Assembly (NCBI RefSeq): GCF_000718015.1
Contig: NZ_JODY01000040.1
Coordinates: forward strand, 1 to 64,000
Origin: Streptomyces catenulae
Lineage (GTDB): Bacteria; Actinomycetota; Actinomycetes; Streptomycetales; Streptomycetaceae
Reading direction: 5' to 3'
Length of the DNA stretch: 64,000 nt
Below the pieces are notes generated by a model. The model was not told the DNA's origin. It searched no databases and saw only the letters and a program-made list of their open reading frames with translations. This document shows positions 26,572 through 35,605 of the stretch, in pieces; position 1 is the first letter of the stretch, and every line of letters begins with the position of its first letter. The position numbers and the translations under genes are program-made.

Positions 26572-26795
26572 CTCTTCCGTCCGTCCCTCGTGGTCTGCGT
26601 CGTCATCATCGCGCGGCCCGGCGGGCCCGGTGCCCGCTGCGGCGTGTGCGGCGCCCGGCGGGCGCGGTGTCGGTCATGGTGGCGCCGGCCATGGGGTGCC
26701 GGTCGTACGGATAGGCGTCGGGGTGCTCGTGGGGTGGGCTGTCGGGGCTGCGGGGGCGGCGGCGGGCGGGGTGCGCGGCGGGCCGGAGGAGGGCG

Positions 26796-28076
26796 TCATT
26801 CGGCCCGCTCCATCTCCAGCTCGACCTCGGTGCCGCCGCCGGGCACGGACCGCAGCCGGGCGGTGCCGCCGTGGCGTTCCATCCGGCCGATGATGGACTC
26901 GCGGACGCCCATCCGGTCGTCGGGGACCGCGTCCAGATCGAAGCCCGGCCCCCGGTCGCGTACGGAGACGAAGACCGTGCGGCCCTCCACCTCGGCGAAG
27001 ACCTGCACCGGCCCGCCGTCGCCGCCGTACTTCGCGGCGTTGACCATCGCCTCGCGGGCGGCCTTCAGCTGCGCGCCCAGCGCCTCGTCCAGCGGGCAGT
27101 CGCCGACGACCACGACCTCGATCGGTACGCCGTGGTGGTCCTCGACCTCGGCCGCCGCCTTGCGCACCGCGTCGGCGAGGGTCGCGGGCTCCTCGTCCTC
27201 CTCCTGGGTGCGTCCCTCGGGCCGGTACAGCCAGGCCCGCAGCTCCCGCTCCTGGGCGCGGGCGAGCCGGGCGACCTCGCGGGAGTCGTCGGCGCTGCGC
27301 TGGATGAGGGTGAGGGTGTGCAGCACGGAGTCGTGGACATGGGCGGCGACCTCGGCCCGCTCCTGGGCGCGGATACGCATCAGCCGCTCCTCGGAGAGGT
27401 CCTGTATCAGGCGGACGAGATAGGGGCCGACGAGCAGGGCGATGCCGACGACGACGGCGAGCGCGGCCTGGAGCACCGAGCTGAGGTGGCCCACCGAGCC
27501 CTGGAGCAGGACGATGCCGGTCACCCCGACGCAGACGAGCACCACCCCGGCGGCGCCGCGCAGCGCCGGGAGGACGCCCTTGCGGCGGCCCAGCTCCAGC
27601 CACTGCGCGCGGCGGGCGTTGTCCGCCTGCCGCCAGACGAGGGCGACACCCGCGGCTATCAGCAGCACCGGCCAGAGATAGCCGTTGCCGATGCCCAGCT
27701 GGAAGCGGGAGGCGACGAAGGCGGACCCGGCCAGCAGCGCGATCAACGCGATGACCTGGCCCGTGTCCGGTCTGCGGACCCCGGTGCGGCGGGCGCCGTC
27801 GGCCGCGGTCCGGCGCTCCTCCACCCCGCCGACGCCGAGCGGGACGAAGAACCAGAACGCGGCGTAGAGCAGCGCGCCCATGCCTTCGGCGAGGAACAGC
27901 GCGACGAAGACGACCCGGACCCAGGAGACGGGGAGTCCCAGATGCCCCGCGAGTCCGCGCGCGACACCGCCGAGCAGCCGCCCGTCGGCGCTGCGGTAGA
28001 GCTTGCGCACGGGCGGCTCGTCGGACTGCGGCGCGGACGCGTGGTGCGATCCGGCGCGGGGCGGGGCTGTGGTCAT
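26796..28076 (-). CDS. Sensor histidine kinase with N-terminal PspC domain
   Basis: The 426-aa protein starts with a PspC domain (LYRSADGRLLGGVARGLAGH, about 28-47, then a membrane segment), followed by several more membrane segments to about residue 215. The dimerisation/phospho-acceptor helix has EVAAHVHDSVLHTLTLIQR and the HATPase end has VFVSVRDRGPGFD. The layout is of the LiaS/VraS/DesK type, sensing the membrane itself. ATG 28074-28076 has no strong ribosome site; GACGAT lies 6 nt upstream. Its PspC domain matches the PspC/LiaF-like protein at 30393, which may be its regulator. Confidence 0.9.
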   Translation of the reverse strand: MTTAPPRAGSHHASAPQSDEPPVRKLYRSADGRLLGGVARGLAGHLGLPVSWVRVVFVALFLAEGMGALLYAAFWFFVPLGVGGVEERRTAADGARRTGVRRPDTGQVIALIALLAGSAFVASRFQLGIGNGYLWPVLLIAAGVALVWRQADNARRAQWLELGRRKGVLPALRGAAGVVLVCVGVTGIVLLQGSVGHLSSVLQAALAVVVGIALLVGPYLVRLIQDLSEERLMRIRAQERAEVAAHVHDSVLHTLTLIQRSADDSREVARLARAQERELRAWLYRPEGRTQEEDEEPATLADAVRKAAAEVEDHHGVPIEVVVVGDCPLDEALGAQLKAAREAMVNAAKYGGDGGPVQVFAEVEGRTVFVSVRDRGPGFDLDAVPDDRMGVRESIIGRMERHGGTARLRSVPGGGTEVELEMERAE

Positions 28077-28221
28077 GCACCGATCGTCACACGCGGCGGG
28101 TCCGGGGACATCAGGGTGGACCCTGACTCGGTCCCTGAGATTTACGGGTGCCACCGACGGCGTCCGGCGCCGGTGCCCGGCTGCCGCGCCCCGACGGTCC
28201 CGGCGCGGGCGCGCGCGAGGC

Positions 28222-30162
28222 TCAGCTCGCGTCCTCGCTCTTGCGGAAGCCGTCCTTCACCTTGGAGAAGAGGTCGCTGAACCTGGCCCAGTCGGCACTC
28301 GGCGCGGAGACGTAGATCGCGTACTCCTTCTCCCCCTCGCGGCCGAACCCGAGGTCGATGCCGTGGTACTGCCGCGCCTTTCCCTGGAAGGTGAACTCCC
28401 AGATGGCGGCCGGGTCGTTCTGGTACATCGTGTCCTGCAGCCGCTTGCGCGAGTAGCTCGGGTACTCCTTCTGCAGGTCCGCCTCGACCTGCTTGAAGTG
28501 CGCCACCTGGTCGCCGGAGGAGAAGTCCAGCACGCTGATCGTCAGCTGCGCGAGCGACGCCTGCGAGATGTAGACGATCTGCCGACCGCCGTCCTTCACC
28601 TGTCTCGTCCAGCCGTCCGGCACCGGGTAGGAGACGCCGAGCTCCCGCTCCTCGACACGGTGCATACCGTCCGGGGTGCGCGGGGGCGGCCCTACGGGGC
28701 GCTCGGTGGCGGGGGGCCGCCCGGGGGTGTCGCTCGTCGCCGGTTGCCCCGTGCCGCCCGTCCCGTGGAGCGCGTACCAGGCGCCGCCCGCGCCGCCGCC
28801 GGTCGCCAGCACCCCGAGGGCACACCAGAGGACGACCCGTCCGCGGCGCTTACGGGGCGGCGGGGTCAGCGCGACCGGGCCCGTCTCGTCGGCACCCGCC
28901 ACGGTCGCCCGGTTGGCGGCGGGGAGGAGCGAGCCGCCCAGGGAGCCGGTGTCCGCCTCGGCGACCCGTTTGGCCTCCGCCTCCACCTCGGTGAGGCCGC
29001 GGGTGGCCGCCACCGCTCCGGTGACCCGGCCGGTGGTGCCGGTGGCCGCGGAATCGGCGGTCGTGGTGTCGGTGCCCGCGGCGGGGCTGCCCAGGGAGGC
29101 GGCTATCCGGGGGTCGGCGACCGCCCCGGTGCCGCCCGGCCTCCCGGTGATCCCGGTGGTGGCGCCCGTACCGGTGTTCCCCCGGGCGGACCGTCCGCCG
29201 CCCGTGGTGTCCGAGGGCACCACCGGCCGGGTCAGCGCCTCGGAGCCGCTCGCCGTGTCGGAGCCGCGCCCTACGGTGCCCAGGGCCAGCGTCGGCCAGC
29301 CGATCAGCGCCGTGTCCACCTCCGCCTCGGCGGTACGCAGCGCCTGCTCGACGACCTCGGCCGTCGGCCGGTCGCCGGGCTCCTTCTCCAGCAGCGCCTC
29401 GATCAGCGGCGCCAACGGCCCGGCGTGCGCCGGGGGCTCCAACGGGTCGACGGCGATGGCGTACGCGCTCTCGACCGCGGTGGTCTTACGGAACGGGGGC
29501 CGCCCCTCGACCGCCTGATAGAGCGTCGCGCCCAGTGCCCACAGGTCGGACGCGGGCCCGGGGGTGCCGCCCTTGACCCGCTCGGGCGCCAGGTAGTCGA
29601 TGGATCCGACCAGTTCGCCGGTCTTGGTGAGGGTGGACGTCCCGGAGGCGACGGCGATCCCGAAGTCCGTCAGGACGACGCGGCCCTCGTCACCGAGGAG
29701 GACGTTGCCCGGCTTGACGTCCCGGTGCAGCACCCCGGCGGCGTGCGCGGCGCGCAGCGCGGCGATCATGCCGCGGCCGATCCGGGCCGCCTCCCGGGGA
29801 TCCACGAACCGGTTCTCCCGCGCCGCCTGCTTGATGAGGTCACCGAGCGTCCCGGCGGGGACGTACTCCATGACGATGCACGGCAGCCCGTCGTCGAGGA
29901 CCACATCGTGGACGCTGACCACGTTGGGGTGGTTGATCCGCGCCGCGGCCTGCGCCTCGCGGGTGGTCCGCTCATGGCGGAGGGCGAGTTCGTCCGCGTC
30001 CAACTGGGGCGAGACGTGCAGACGCTTGACGGCCACTTGGCGCGCGAGGACCTCGTCCCGCGCCCGCCACACGGTGCCCATACCGCCGCGGCCTATCCGC
30101 TCGATCAGGCGATACCGCCCGGCGACCAGTCGCCCCTCGTCCACCGACGCCGCCTCCGTCAC
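28222..30162 (-). CDS. Membrane Ser/Thr protein kinase (PASTA-less, PknB-like catalytic domain)
   Basis: The 646-aa protein has an N-terminal kinase domain (about 14-275): glycine loop IGRGGMGTV, VAVKRL, HRDVKPGNVLL, DFGIA and APERV are all intact. A disordered Thr/Gly/Ala-rich linker (about 290-450) leads to one membrane segment (VVLWCALGVLATGG) and an extracellular domain of about 170 residues of unknown fold that may sense a ligand. GTG 30160-30162 follows GGAGGGG with good spacing, in contrast to an upstream ATG at 30264. It lies between the kinase/regulator pair and the PspC-LiaF gene. Confidence 0.93.
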   Translation of the reverse strand: MTEAASVDEGRLVAGRYRLIERIGRGGMGTVWRARDEVLARQVAVKRLHVSPQLDADELALRHERTTREAQAAARINHPNVVSVHDVVLDDGLPCIVMEYVPAGTLGDLIKQAARENRFVDPREAARIGRGMIAALRAAHAAGVLHRDVKPGNVLLGDEGRVVLTDFGIAVASGTSTLTKTGELVGSIDYLAPERVKGGTPGPASDLWALGATLYQAVEGRPPFRKTTAVESAYAIAVDPLEPPAHAGPLAPLIEALLEKEPGDRPTAEVVEQALRTAEAEVDTALIGWPTLALGTVGRGSDTASGSEALTRPVVPSDTTGGGRSARGNTGTGATTGITGRPGGTGAVADPRIAASLGSPAAGTDTTTADSAATGTTGRVTGAVAATRGLTEVEAEAKRVAEADTGSLGGSLLPAANRATVAGADETGPVALTPPPRKRRGRVVLWCALGVLATGGGAGGAWYALHGTGGTGQPATSDTPGRPPATERPVGPPPRTPDGMHRVEERELGVSYPVPDGWTRQVKDGGRQIVYISQASLAQLTISVLDFSSGDQVAHFKQVEADLQKEYPSYSRKRLQDTMYQNDPAAIWEFTFQGKARQYHGIDLGFGREGEKEYAIYVSAPSADWARFSDLFSKVKDGFRKSEDAS

Positions 30163-30392
30163 CGCACGCCCCTCCGGAAACCCGTACGTATCCAGGGCGC
30201 AACGATAGTCTCCGACCCGGCCGATCCGGCCCTCGCCTGCCGCGCGTGTGCACGGTCCGTCCACGGCGCCGAGGCATCTCGGGGGGATATGCGAACCCGC
30301 GGGTGATATCGGGGTTGCTCGGGGTCGATCTCAGGGTTCGACCAGGGTTTCCACGGATGCCGGGAATCCGTCGCGCTTGTCACCATGGGTTC

Positions 30393-31955
30393 ATGAACGA
30401 AGCAGCCCCCGCCGAGGAATCGGCAGCGCCCGACGGCACCGCCCCGCCGCGCCCGCCGCTGCGCCGCAGCCGACGGCACAAGGTCGTCGCGGGCGTGTGC
30501 GGTGGCCTGGGCCGGCAGTGGGACCTCGATCCGGTGATCTTCCGGATCGTCCTCGCCGTGCTCTCCGTCACCGGCGGCCTGGGGCTGATCTTCTACGGCT
30601 TCGCCTGGCTGATCATCCCGCTCCATGGCGAGGAGGAGAACGAGGGCCGTCGGCTGCTCTCCGGCCGGGTCGAGGGCTCGGCGCTGACGGCGCTGCTGTT
30701 CGCGCTGGTCGGCTGCGGGCTGTTCCTCACCACGCTGGGCAAGGGCAGCGTCATGTCCTTCGCCGTCCTGCTGACGCTGGCGGTGGCCGGTGCCGCGTAC
30801 TGGTCGCGCCGCCACCGGGGCGGCGGCCCGGAGGGCCCCGGCGCCCGGGACGCGGCCACCGCCCAGGCTGTCGCCGACGCGCCGCCGGAGACCAAGGCGC
30901 CGCCCGGCCCGCAGACGCCGTCGTGGTGGCGGGGGCCGCTCGGCAAGGAGACGGCCGGGCTGATGTATCTGTGGGGTCCGGAGCATGTCGACATCACCTA
31001 CGAGGGTGGCCACGGTGTGCCCGGTGGCCCCGTGTGGCCGCCCGGTTTCCGCCCCGGCAAGGCGGCGGCCCGTCCGGACGGCACGGCTCCGGCCCCACGG
31101 CGGCGGACACGGTCCGGGACGCAGATCGGCGGCCTGGTCTTCCTGCTGGCCGCGCTCGGTGGCACCGGTACGGCGTTCGGCGTCGAGCGGCACGCGCCGT
31201 TCTCGCACGCGCTCCAGGCGGGCCTGGCATGTGCGCTGGTGCTGTTCGGGCTGGGGCTGGTGGTCAGCTCCTGGCTGGGGCGGACGGGCGGCGGCACCGT
31301 CTTCATGATGGTGCTGACCGCCGCGCTCCTCGCGGTGTCGACGGTGTTGCCGGACAACCTCAGCGCCGAGTGGCAGAACCGTCATTGGACCCCCACCGAA
31401 GTCGCCGCCGTTCAGCGGCATTACGAACTCGGCTCCGGAGAAGGCAGGTTGGACCTCGCGGAGCTGTCCGTCAAGGACGGCCGCACGATCCGTACCGGTG
31501 CCGAGGTGGGCGCGGGGCGCCTGGAGGTGACGCTTCCGCCGGGGGTGGAGACCACGGTGCATCTGTCGCTGGGTCTCGGCGATGTGCGCCTGCCGGGCGA
31601 GCCCGCCGATGACGTACGGATCTCCGCGGGCGACCGGCCACGCACGGTCACGCTGCCCGCGAAGGGCCTGAAGAAGGGGGAGAAGCCGCACGGTTTCCTC
31701 GATCTGACGCTCCGGGTCGGCGCCGGGCAGATCGAGGTCCGGCACGCTCCCCCGCCGCCGCCCGCGGAGCCCTCGCCCCCGTCGCCGTCCGGGGCGGCTT
31801 CCCCACCGTCGGCCGGTTCGCGGACCGGGGCACTCCCGGCCACCGCGCTCGCGCCGGTCGGCCCGCCGGTCCCCGCCGACGCGCGCATACCCGCCGCGCC
31901 CCGCGCCGTCCCGCCCGTCCTCGTCCCCCGGCCGCCCCAGGGAGGCACCTCATGA
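30393..31955 (+). CDS. PspC-domain membrane protein with LiaF-like C-terminal domain
   Basis: The 520-aa protein opens with a PspC domain (KVVAGVCGGLGRQWDLDPV, about 30-48), then membrane segments at about 56-78, 95-115, 118-135, 250-268, 278-296 and 302-320. The tail (about 345-450) has the beta-rich GRLDLAELSV/GRLEVTLPPGV/GDVRLPGE repeats typical of LiaF-type or DUF4097-like beta solenoids, then a Pro-rich end. LiaF proteins inhibit the LiaS kinase until envelope damage, so this is a candidate regulator of the kinase at 26796 (inference). It overlaps the next gene by ATGA. Confidence 0.88.
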   Translation: MNEAAPAEESAAPDGTAPPRPPLRRSRRHKVVAGVCGGLGRQWDLDPVIFRIVLAVLSVTGGLGLIFYGFAWLIIPLHGEEENEGRRLLSGRVEGSALTALLFALVGCGLFLTTLGKGSVMSFAVLLTLAVAGAAYWSRRHRGGGPEGPGARDAATAQAVADAPPETKAPPGPQTPSWWRGPLGKETAGLMYLWGPEHVDITYEGGHGVPGGPVWPPGFRPGKAAARPDGTAPAPRRRTRSGTQIGGLVFLLAALGGTGTAFGVERHAPFSHALQAGLACALVLFGLGLVVSSWLGRTGGGTVFMMVLTAALLAVSTVLPDNLSAEWQNRHWTPTEVAAVQRHYELGSGEGRLDLAELSVKDGRTIRTGAEVGAGRLEVTLPPGVETTVHLSLGLGDVRLPGEPADDVRISAGDRPRTVTLPAKGLKKGEKPHGFLDLTLRVGAGQIEVRHAPPPPPAEPSPPSPSGAASPPSAGSRTGALPATALAPVGPPVPADARIPAAPRAVPPVLVPRPPQGGTS

Positions 31956-32161
31956 TCCGTCACCCCTTCGAACCGGCACGGTTGATCTGCGGGCTCACCG
32001 CGGTGACCGTCGGTGCCGGTTACGGCCTCGACGCCCTCGATGTCTGGCACGCACCCGGGCCCTGGCTCTTCCTGGCGATACCGGCCGGTCTGCTGGTCTC
32101 CGGCGTCACCGCCGTCATCTGGGCCGTCGCCCGCCGGGGACGCCCGGGCACGGAGCGGTAG
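31952..32161 (+). CDS. Small two-pass membrane protein coupled to the PspC gene
   Basis: The 69-aa protein has two hydrophobic segments (about 9-29 and 37-58) and a basic C-terminus. ATG 31952 overlaps the PspC stop (ATGA) and follows GGGAGG, so translation is coupled. It may be an accessory of the PspC/LiaF-like protein; no family is recognised. Confidence 0.75.
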   Translation: MIRHPFEPARLICGLTAVTVGAGYGLDALDVWHAPGPWLFLAIPAGLLVSGVTAVIWAVARRGRPGTER

Positions 32162-32227
32162 CACCGAGCCGACGGCGGGGGACCCGGGAGCGGGGGAACG
32201 GTCATCAGCCGGAGCGGCAACGGGGGC

Positions 32228-32664
32228 GAGGCGGCCCAGCCAAAGGTGCTGGTCGTCGACGAGTGGTCGAGCGAGGGCGAGTGGCAGGTCAGGAGGGGGT
32301 GGAGGAAGTGGCAGGCGAAGGTGAGACCGGTGTCGTCGCCGTCGCCCCCGGCGCGGTGTTACCCGGCGTCGGGAGTGCCGTCCGGCGCCCGGAGCAGGAA
32401 GAAGGTGGTCCGCCGCGGTTGCGCCGGGTGCGGGTGGGGCCTGTCCTCGACGGCGATCCGCCGCACCACGGTGACGCCCACCGGACCGACTTCCCCGGCG
32501 ACCTCCCGCAGGACGGCCCGCTCGGGCCCCTCCCCCGGGCCGGCTCCGCCCGCCGGTCCCCGGGTACCGACCCCCGCCGGGCCGACGCGGTCGAAGACCA
32601 GCAGCTCGGGAACAGCGCGGCGGAGGAGCACGTAAGCGACGACGCGGGTTCCGGGGAGGGGCAT
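32228..32664 (-). pseudogene. Decayed NUDIX hydrolase gene
   Basis: Reading from ATG 32662-32664 gives a NUDIX-like start (MPLPGTRVVAYVLLRRAVPE) and a box GGAGPGE...REVAGEVG, in which one of the two conserved Glu is Gly. At 32359-32361 the frame hits TAA, an unusual stop in this genome. The same frame then continues with GDDTGLTFACHFL, which is what NUDIX proteins of this kind have next. Further on the frame shifts, and LARPLVDDQHLWLGRL in another frame gives the expected C-terminus. So at least one nonsense change and one frameshift are present. The ancestor would have hydrolysed a nucleoside diphosphate derivative. Confidence 0.72.
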
Positions 32665-32706
32665 ACGGCGATGCTCCCGTGTCTCCGGGCGGCGCCGGGG
32701 TGCTGC

Positions 32707-34041
32707 CTACTCCCCCACCTCCGCGGTCCAGGGCGCCGACTCCGCGCCGGAGGCGGTGATCACCCGGATCTCGGTGGGGCCCGGGTCGATGTCGGCCGGT
32801 ACGGGGACGGTCAGGGCGGCGTCCGCCGGGCTGGTGAAGCCGCCCGGGCCGGGCACCAGAGGCACCGGTACATGCACCGTTCCGATGCGTACGACGATGC
32901 GGGAGAGCAGGTCAGGGGTGCGGGCGCCCGGCGGGACGAAGCCCGTGCCGCGGATCTCGATGTCGTCGCCGGGGCGGATCGGCGCGGGCAGATCGCCCGG
33001 CTCCCGGGCGCGGACCACCGACAGGATGACGGGCCGACCGCCCTCGTCGCACTTGGCGGCCAGGTAGCCCGCGGCGGACACCACGACGAGCGCGGCGGTG
33101 ACCCAGCCCGCCGACGGCCGGACGAGTCCGGGCGGCCCGAGCACCACGGTCAGGGCGAGCGCCACCACCACCGTGTTCACCAGCAGATACTGCGTGGCGG
33201 CGAGGTCGGCGCGGCCCGCGTCGTCGGCGAACAGGTCGACGGCCCGAGGGCGTTCGGCCGCCGGTTTCTGGAGCCGCCCGGTACGGACCCGCGCGGCCAC
33301 CACGGCGCGCGCCGCCACCGCCGTACCGCCCACGGTCAGCAGGACGAGCAGCAGCGGCGGCGCCAGTGCGGCCCGCCCGGACAGCGCGCCGTCCGCCGCC
33401 ACCGGCACCGCCCCGCCGGGCAGCACGTTCCCGGTCACCGCCGTCAGCACCGCGAGGACCGCCACGGCGGACCAACCGGCCGCGACCGTACGGGAGGTGG
33501 AGAGCCGCTGGTCCTCACCGGTGAGCGGCGCCAGCACCCCGCCGTGCCCGCGGTGCCGCCAGGCCGTCACGGTGCCGCCGAGCGCCAGGGCGACAGCGGC
33601 GGTCAGCGTGGCGGTGCGGTGCGCGGTCCAGCCGCCGCCGACCGCGGTCAGCGCCTGGCCGAGGAGGAGCGCGGCGACCGCGCCCCACAGTGTCCGGAGG
33701 GTCCCGCGGTGCACGGCGTCGAGCCAGGTCGCGCGGGTGGCGGCGGCGTGTTCCGTCAAGTTCCGTGCGGAGAGGGTGAGTTCGTCGGAGACCCACTGGC
33801 GGGCGGCCCCGGCGGAGCGGGTCAGTCCGGCCGGTATGCCGCGCCCGGCGGCGTACTCCTCGCGCAGCGCGACGAACGCCGCGACCGCCTTCCGGTGGGC
33901 GGCGCGCGCCCCGTGCCCGCACCGGCCGCAGCGGCACCCCTCCCCTCCGGGGCCGCCACCCGCCCCCGGAACCCCACCTGCACCGGGCGCCCCCATCGCC
34001 CCGTCTGCCGCTTCCACCGCCACGTCACCGCCGCTCGCCAT
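32707..34041 (-). CDS. Multi-pass membrane protein with C-terminal Ig/IPT-like domain
   Basis: The 444-aa protein has a Cys-containing N-terminal arm (GCRCGRCGHG, possibly a metal site), a helical cytoplasmic part, then about eight membrane segments. The last 110 residues are beta-rich (PGDDIEIRGTGFVPPG), like an IPT/TIG fold. No catalytic motif is visible and I do not recognise the family. ATG 34039-34041 with a G-rich site upstream is chosen; the frame stays open to 34356 but without a better start. Confidence 0.7.
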   Translation of the reverse strand: MASGGDVAVEAADGAMGAPGAGGVPGAGGGPGGEGCRCGRCGHGARAAHRKAVAAFVALREEYAAGRGIPAGLTRSAGAARQWVSDELTLSARNLTEHAAATRATWLDAVHRGTLRTLWGAVAALLLGQALTAVGGGWTAHRTATLTAAVALALGGTVTAWRHRGHGGVLAPLTGEDQRLSTSRTVAAGWSAVAVLAVLTAVTGNVLPGGAVPVAADGALSGRAALAPPLLLVLLTVGGTAVAARAVVAARVRTGRLQKPAAERPRAVDLFADDAGRADLAATQYLLVNTVVVALALTVVLGPPGLVRPSAGWVTAALVVVSAAGYLAAKCDEGGRPVILSVVRAREPGDLPAPIRPGDDIEIRGTGFVPPGARTPDLLSRIVVRIGTVHVPVPLVPGPGGFTSPADAALTVPVPADIDPGPTEIRVITASGAESAPWTAEVGE

Positions 34042-34297
34042 GACCCCGCGCCGCCCTCGGGCCGCGTCCGGCGTCAACTTCCGTCCCCTGTAAGGGATTA
34101 CGTCCAGAGGGCAGTGTGCCGTAGGTGTCGGGTGGTGCGGGAAAACGTCCAGATGGCGGCGGGTGAATGCGCCGCGCCCGGGTTGACGCCCCACCGCGCG
34201 TCCGGGGCGGCCGGGCATCCGCCCCGGTACCGGCTCTTCATTAGTCGGGCCGCGCGGCCGATACTGCCGCCCTGTCCCCGCACGGTGGAGGTGGCCG

Positions 34298-34642
34298 GTG
34301 CCGAAGGATCCGCTGATGTATCTGGCGCGGCGGGACGCGTACGCCGCGTTCCTCACCGCGAGCGACGCCGAGGGCGCGGTGATCTGGCGCCGCCTGGACG
34401 GCCGTTACGACTCCCTCGACGCCGCCCTCACGGCGACCCGGGAGAGTTACGCGGCGACACAGGCGGCATTCAATGTGCTCGATGTGGAGGGTGTGGGCCC
34501 GGTGGAGCAGGCCCGGGAGCTGATGGACCGGCTCCGGGCGTTGCACCGCGTCGATGCGGCGCCGGACGGGGCGTGGGAGACGTACACGGCGGCGCGTGGC
34601 GCGTTCGTCACCGCGGCCCGGGCCTTCCTCGCCCGCAACTGA
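34298..34642 (+). CDS. Small helical protein of unknown function
   Basis: The 114-aa protein starts at GTG 34298 with GGAGGTGG immediately upstream. It is predicted all-helical, with many Ala, Arg and Asp, and has no membrane segment or known motif. It diverges from the membrane protein at 32707; the 256-nt gap holds a direct repeat ACGTCCAGA at 34100 and 34145. Confidence 0.6.
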   Translation: MPKDPLMYLARRDAYAAFLTASDAEGAVIWRRLDGRYDSLDAALTATRESYAATQAAFNVLDVEGVGPVEQARELMDRLRALHRVDAAPDGAWETYTAARGAFVTAARAFLARN

Positions 34643-34707
34643 CCACGGCGGACAGCCACTTGGCCGGTCCGGATGCCGACGGCGGAGCCGGGGCGGCACC
34701 CGGCCAG

Positions 34708-34773
34708 CCCGAGACCGCACCCGGACGGCCACCGTCGCACCCCGAGACCGCACCCGGACGGCCACCGCCGCGC
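34708..34773. repeat. 33-nt tandem repeat
   Basis: Two units (34708-34740 and 34741-34773) differ at only three positions. They lie in the gap before the GNAT gene and do not seem to be translated. Confidence 0.85.
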
Positions 34774-34813
34774 CCCGGGGCCACCCCCGGGCAGGCGCCT
34801 CGGCGCAAACCGG

Positions 34814-34843
34814 TTGACGCCCCGTCCCCCTCCCACGTTTCCT
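34814..34843 (+). promoter_or_regulatory. Possible promoter of a leaderless GNAT gene
   Basis: TTGACG (34814-34819) is a near-perfect -35. 18 nt later comes a weak -10, TTTCCT, then 6 nt to ATG 34850. Confidence 0.35.
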
Positions 34844-34849
34844 GCTGCG

Positions 34850-35284
34850 ATGTCCGCTCTCCACCTCGTCCCGCCCGCCGACGACGCCACGCTGTCGGAC
34901 TGGCTCCACGTCCACAACACGATCATCCCGACCCACGAACTGTCCCTGGACGACGCCCGGGAGCGGGCGGCGCGCCACCGGCTGGAGGTCGCCTACCGGG
35001 ACGGCGAGCTGGTCGGCTGCTCCACCGTCCGGCCGCCGGTGGACGGCGTGGCGACGGTGATCGCGCGGGTGCTCGCCGCCCACCGGGGCCGCGGCTACGG
35101 CACGGAGCTGTACGGCCGCGGGCTGGACCGGGCACGGCAGTTGGGCGCCCGGGCCGTGGAGACGGTGGTGCTGTCGTCCAACGAGGACGGCCTGCGGTTC
35201 GCCCTCCGCAACGGCTTCGTCGAAACCGACCGCTACCTGCTGCCCGGCGACACCACCCCCTGGATCGACCTGCGGCTGACCTGA
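34850..35284 (+). CDS. GNAT-family N-acetyltransferase
   Basis: The 144-aa protein is a compact GNAT: VIARVLAAHRGRGYGTELYGRG (about 69-90) holds the RxxGxG acetyl-CoA loop, and LSSNEDGLRFALRNGF is the usual end motif. The substrate is unknown. ATG 34850 lacks a Shine-Dalgarno sequence; a TTGACG -35 upstream suggests transcription starting at or near the ATG. The frame stays open upstream to 34673, but that part encodes only the 33-nt repeat. Confidence 0.85.
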   Translation: MSALHLVPPADDATLSDWLHVHNTIIPTHELSLDDARERAARHRLEVAYRDGELVGCSTVRPPVDGVATVIARVLAAHRGRGYGTELYGRGLDRARQLGARAVETVVLSSNEDGLRFALRNGFVETDRYLLPGDTTPWIDLRLT

Positions 35285-35289
35285 CGGCG

Positions 35290-35600
35290 GGCGCGGAGAC
35301 GGGGCCGGGCCACCCGGCCGTCACGGGCACGGGCCGGACGCCCGCCACCACGGACGCGAGCCGGGCCGCCCGGCGACCACGACCACGGGCCGGTCCCTGC
35401 CACCACCGGCGCGAGCCGAACCGCCACCACGGGCACCGGCCGAACCACCCGGCGACCACGAGCACAGGCACAGGCACGCGCACAGGCACCCGCACGCCCA
35501 CGGGCCCACCCGCCCACGAACGCACCCCCACCGGCCCGAGCCACCAACGGCCAGCCCCCGCCCACACACCCAGCCTCCAGCACCCGCCCCCACAAGCCGC
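35290..35600. repeat. C-rich degenerate repeat region without genes
   Basis: The 321-nt gap 35285-35605 is strongly C/A-rich on this strand, with decayed repeats such as CGCGAGCCG, GGCGACCACGA and ACAGGCAC. I see no gene, promoter or clean hairpin in it. Confidence 0.6.
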
Positions 35601-35605
35601 ACCCC

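Noticed and set aside
34673..34849. An N-terminal RPHPDGHRR repeat extension of the GNAT protein
   Set aside because: Encoded by the 33-nt tandem repeat; the GNAT fold is complete from 34850 and a -35 element lies inside the supposed extension.
35290..35600. CRISPR-like array
   Set aside because: The repeats are short, degenerate and unevenly spaced with no unique spacers.
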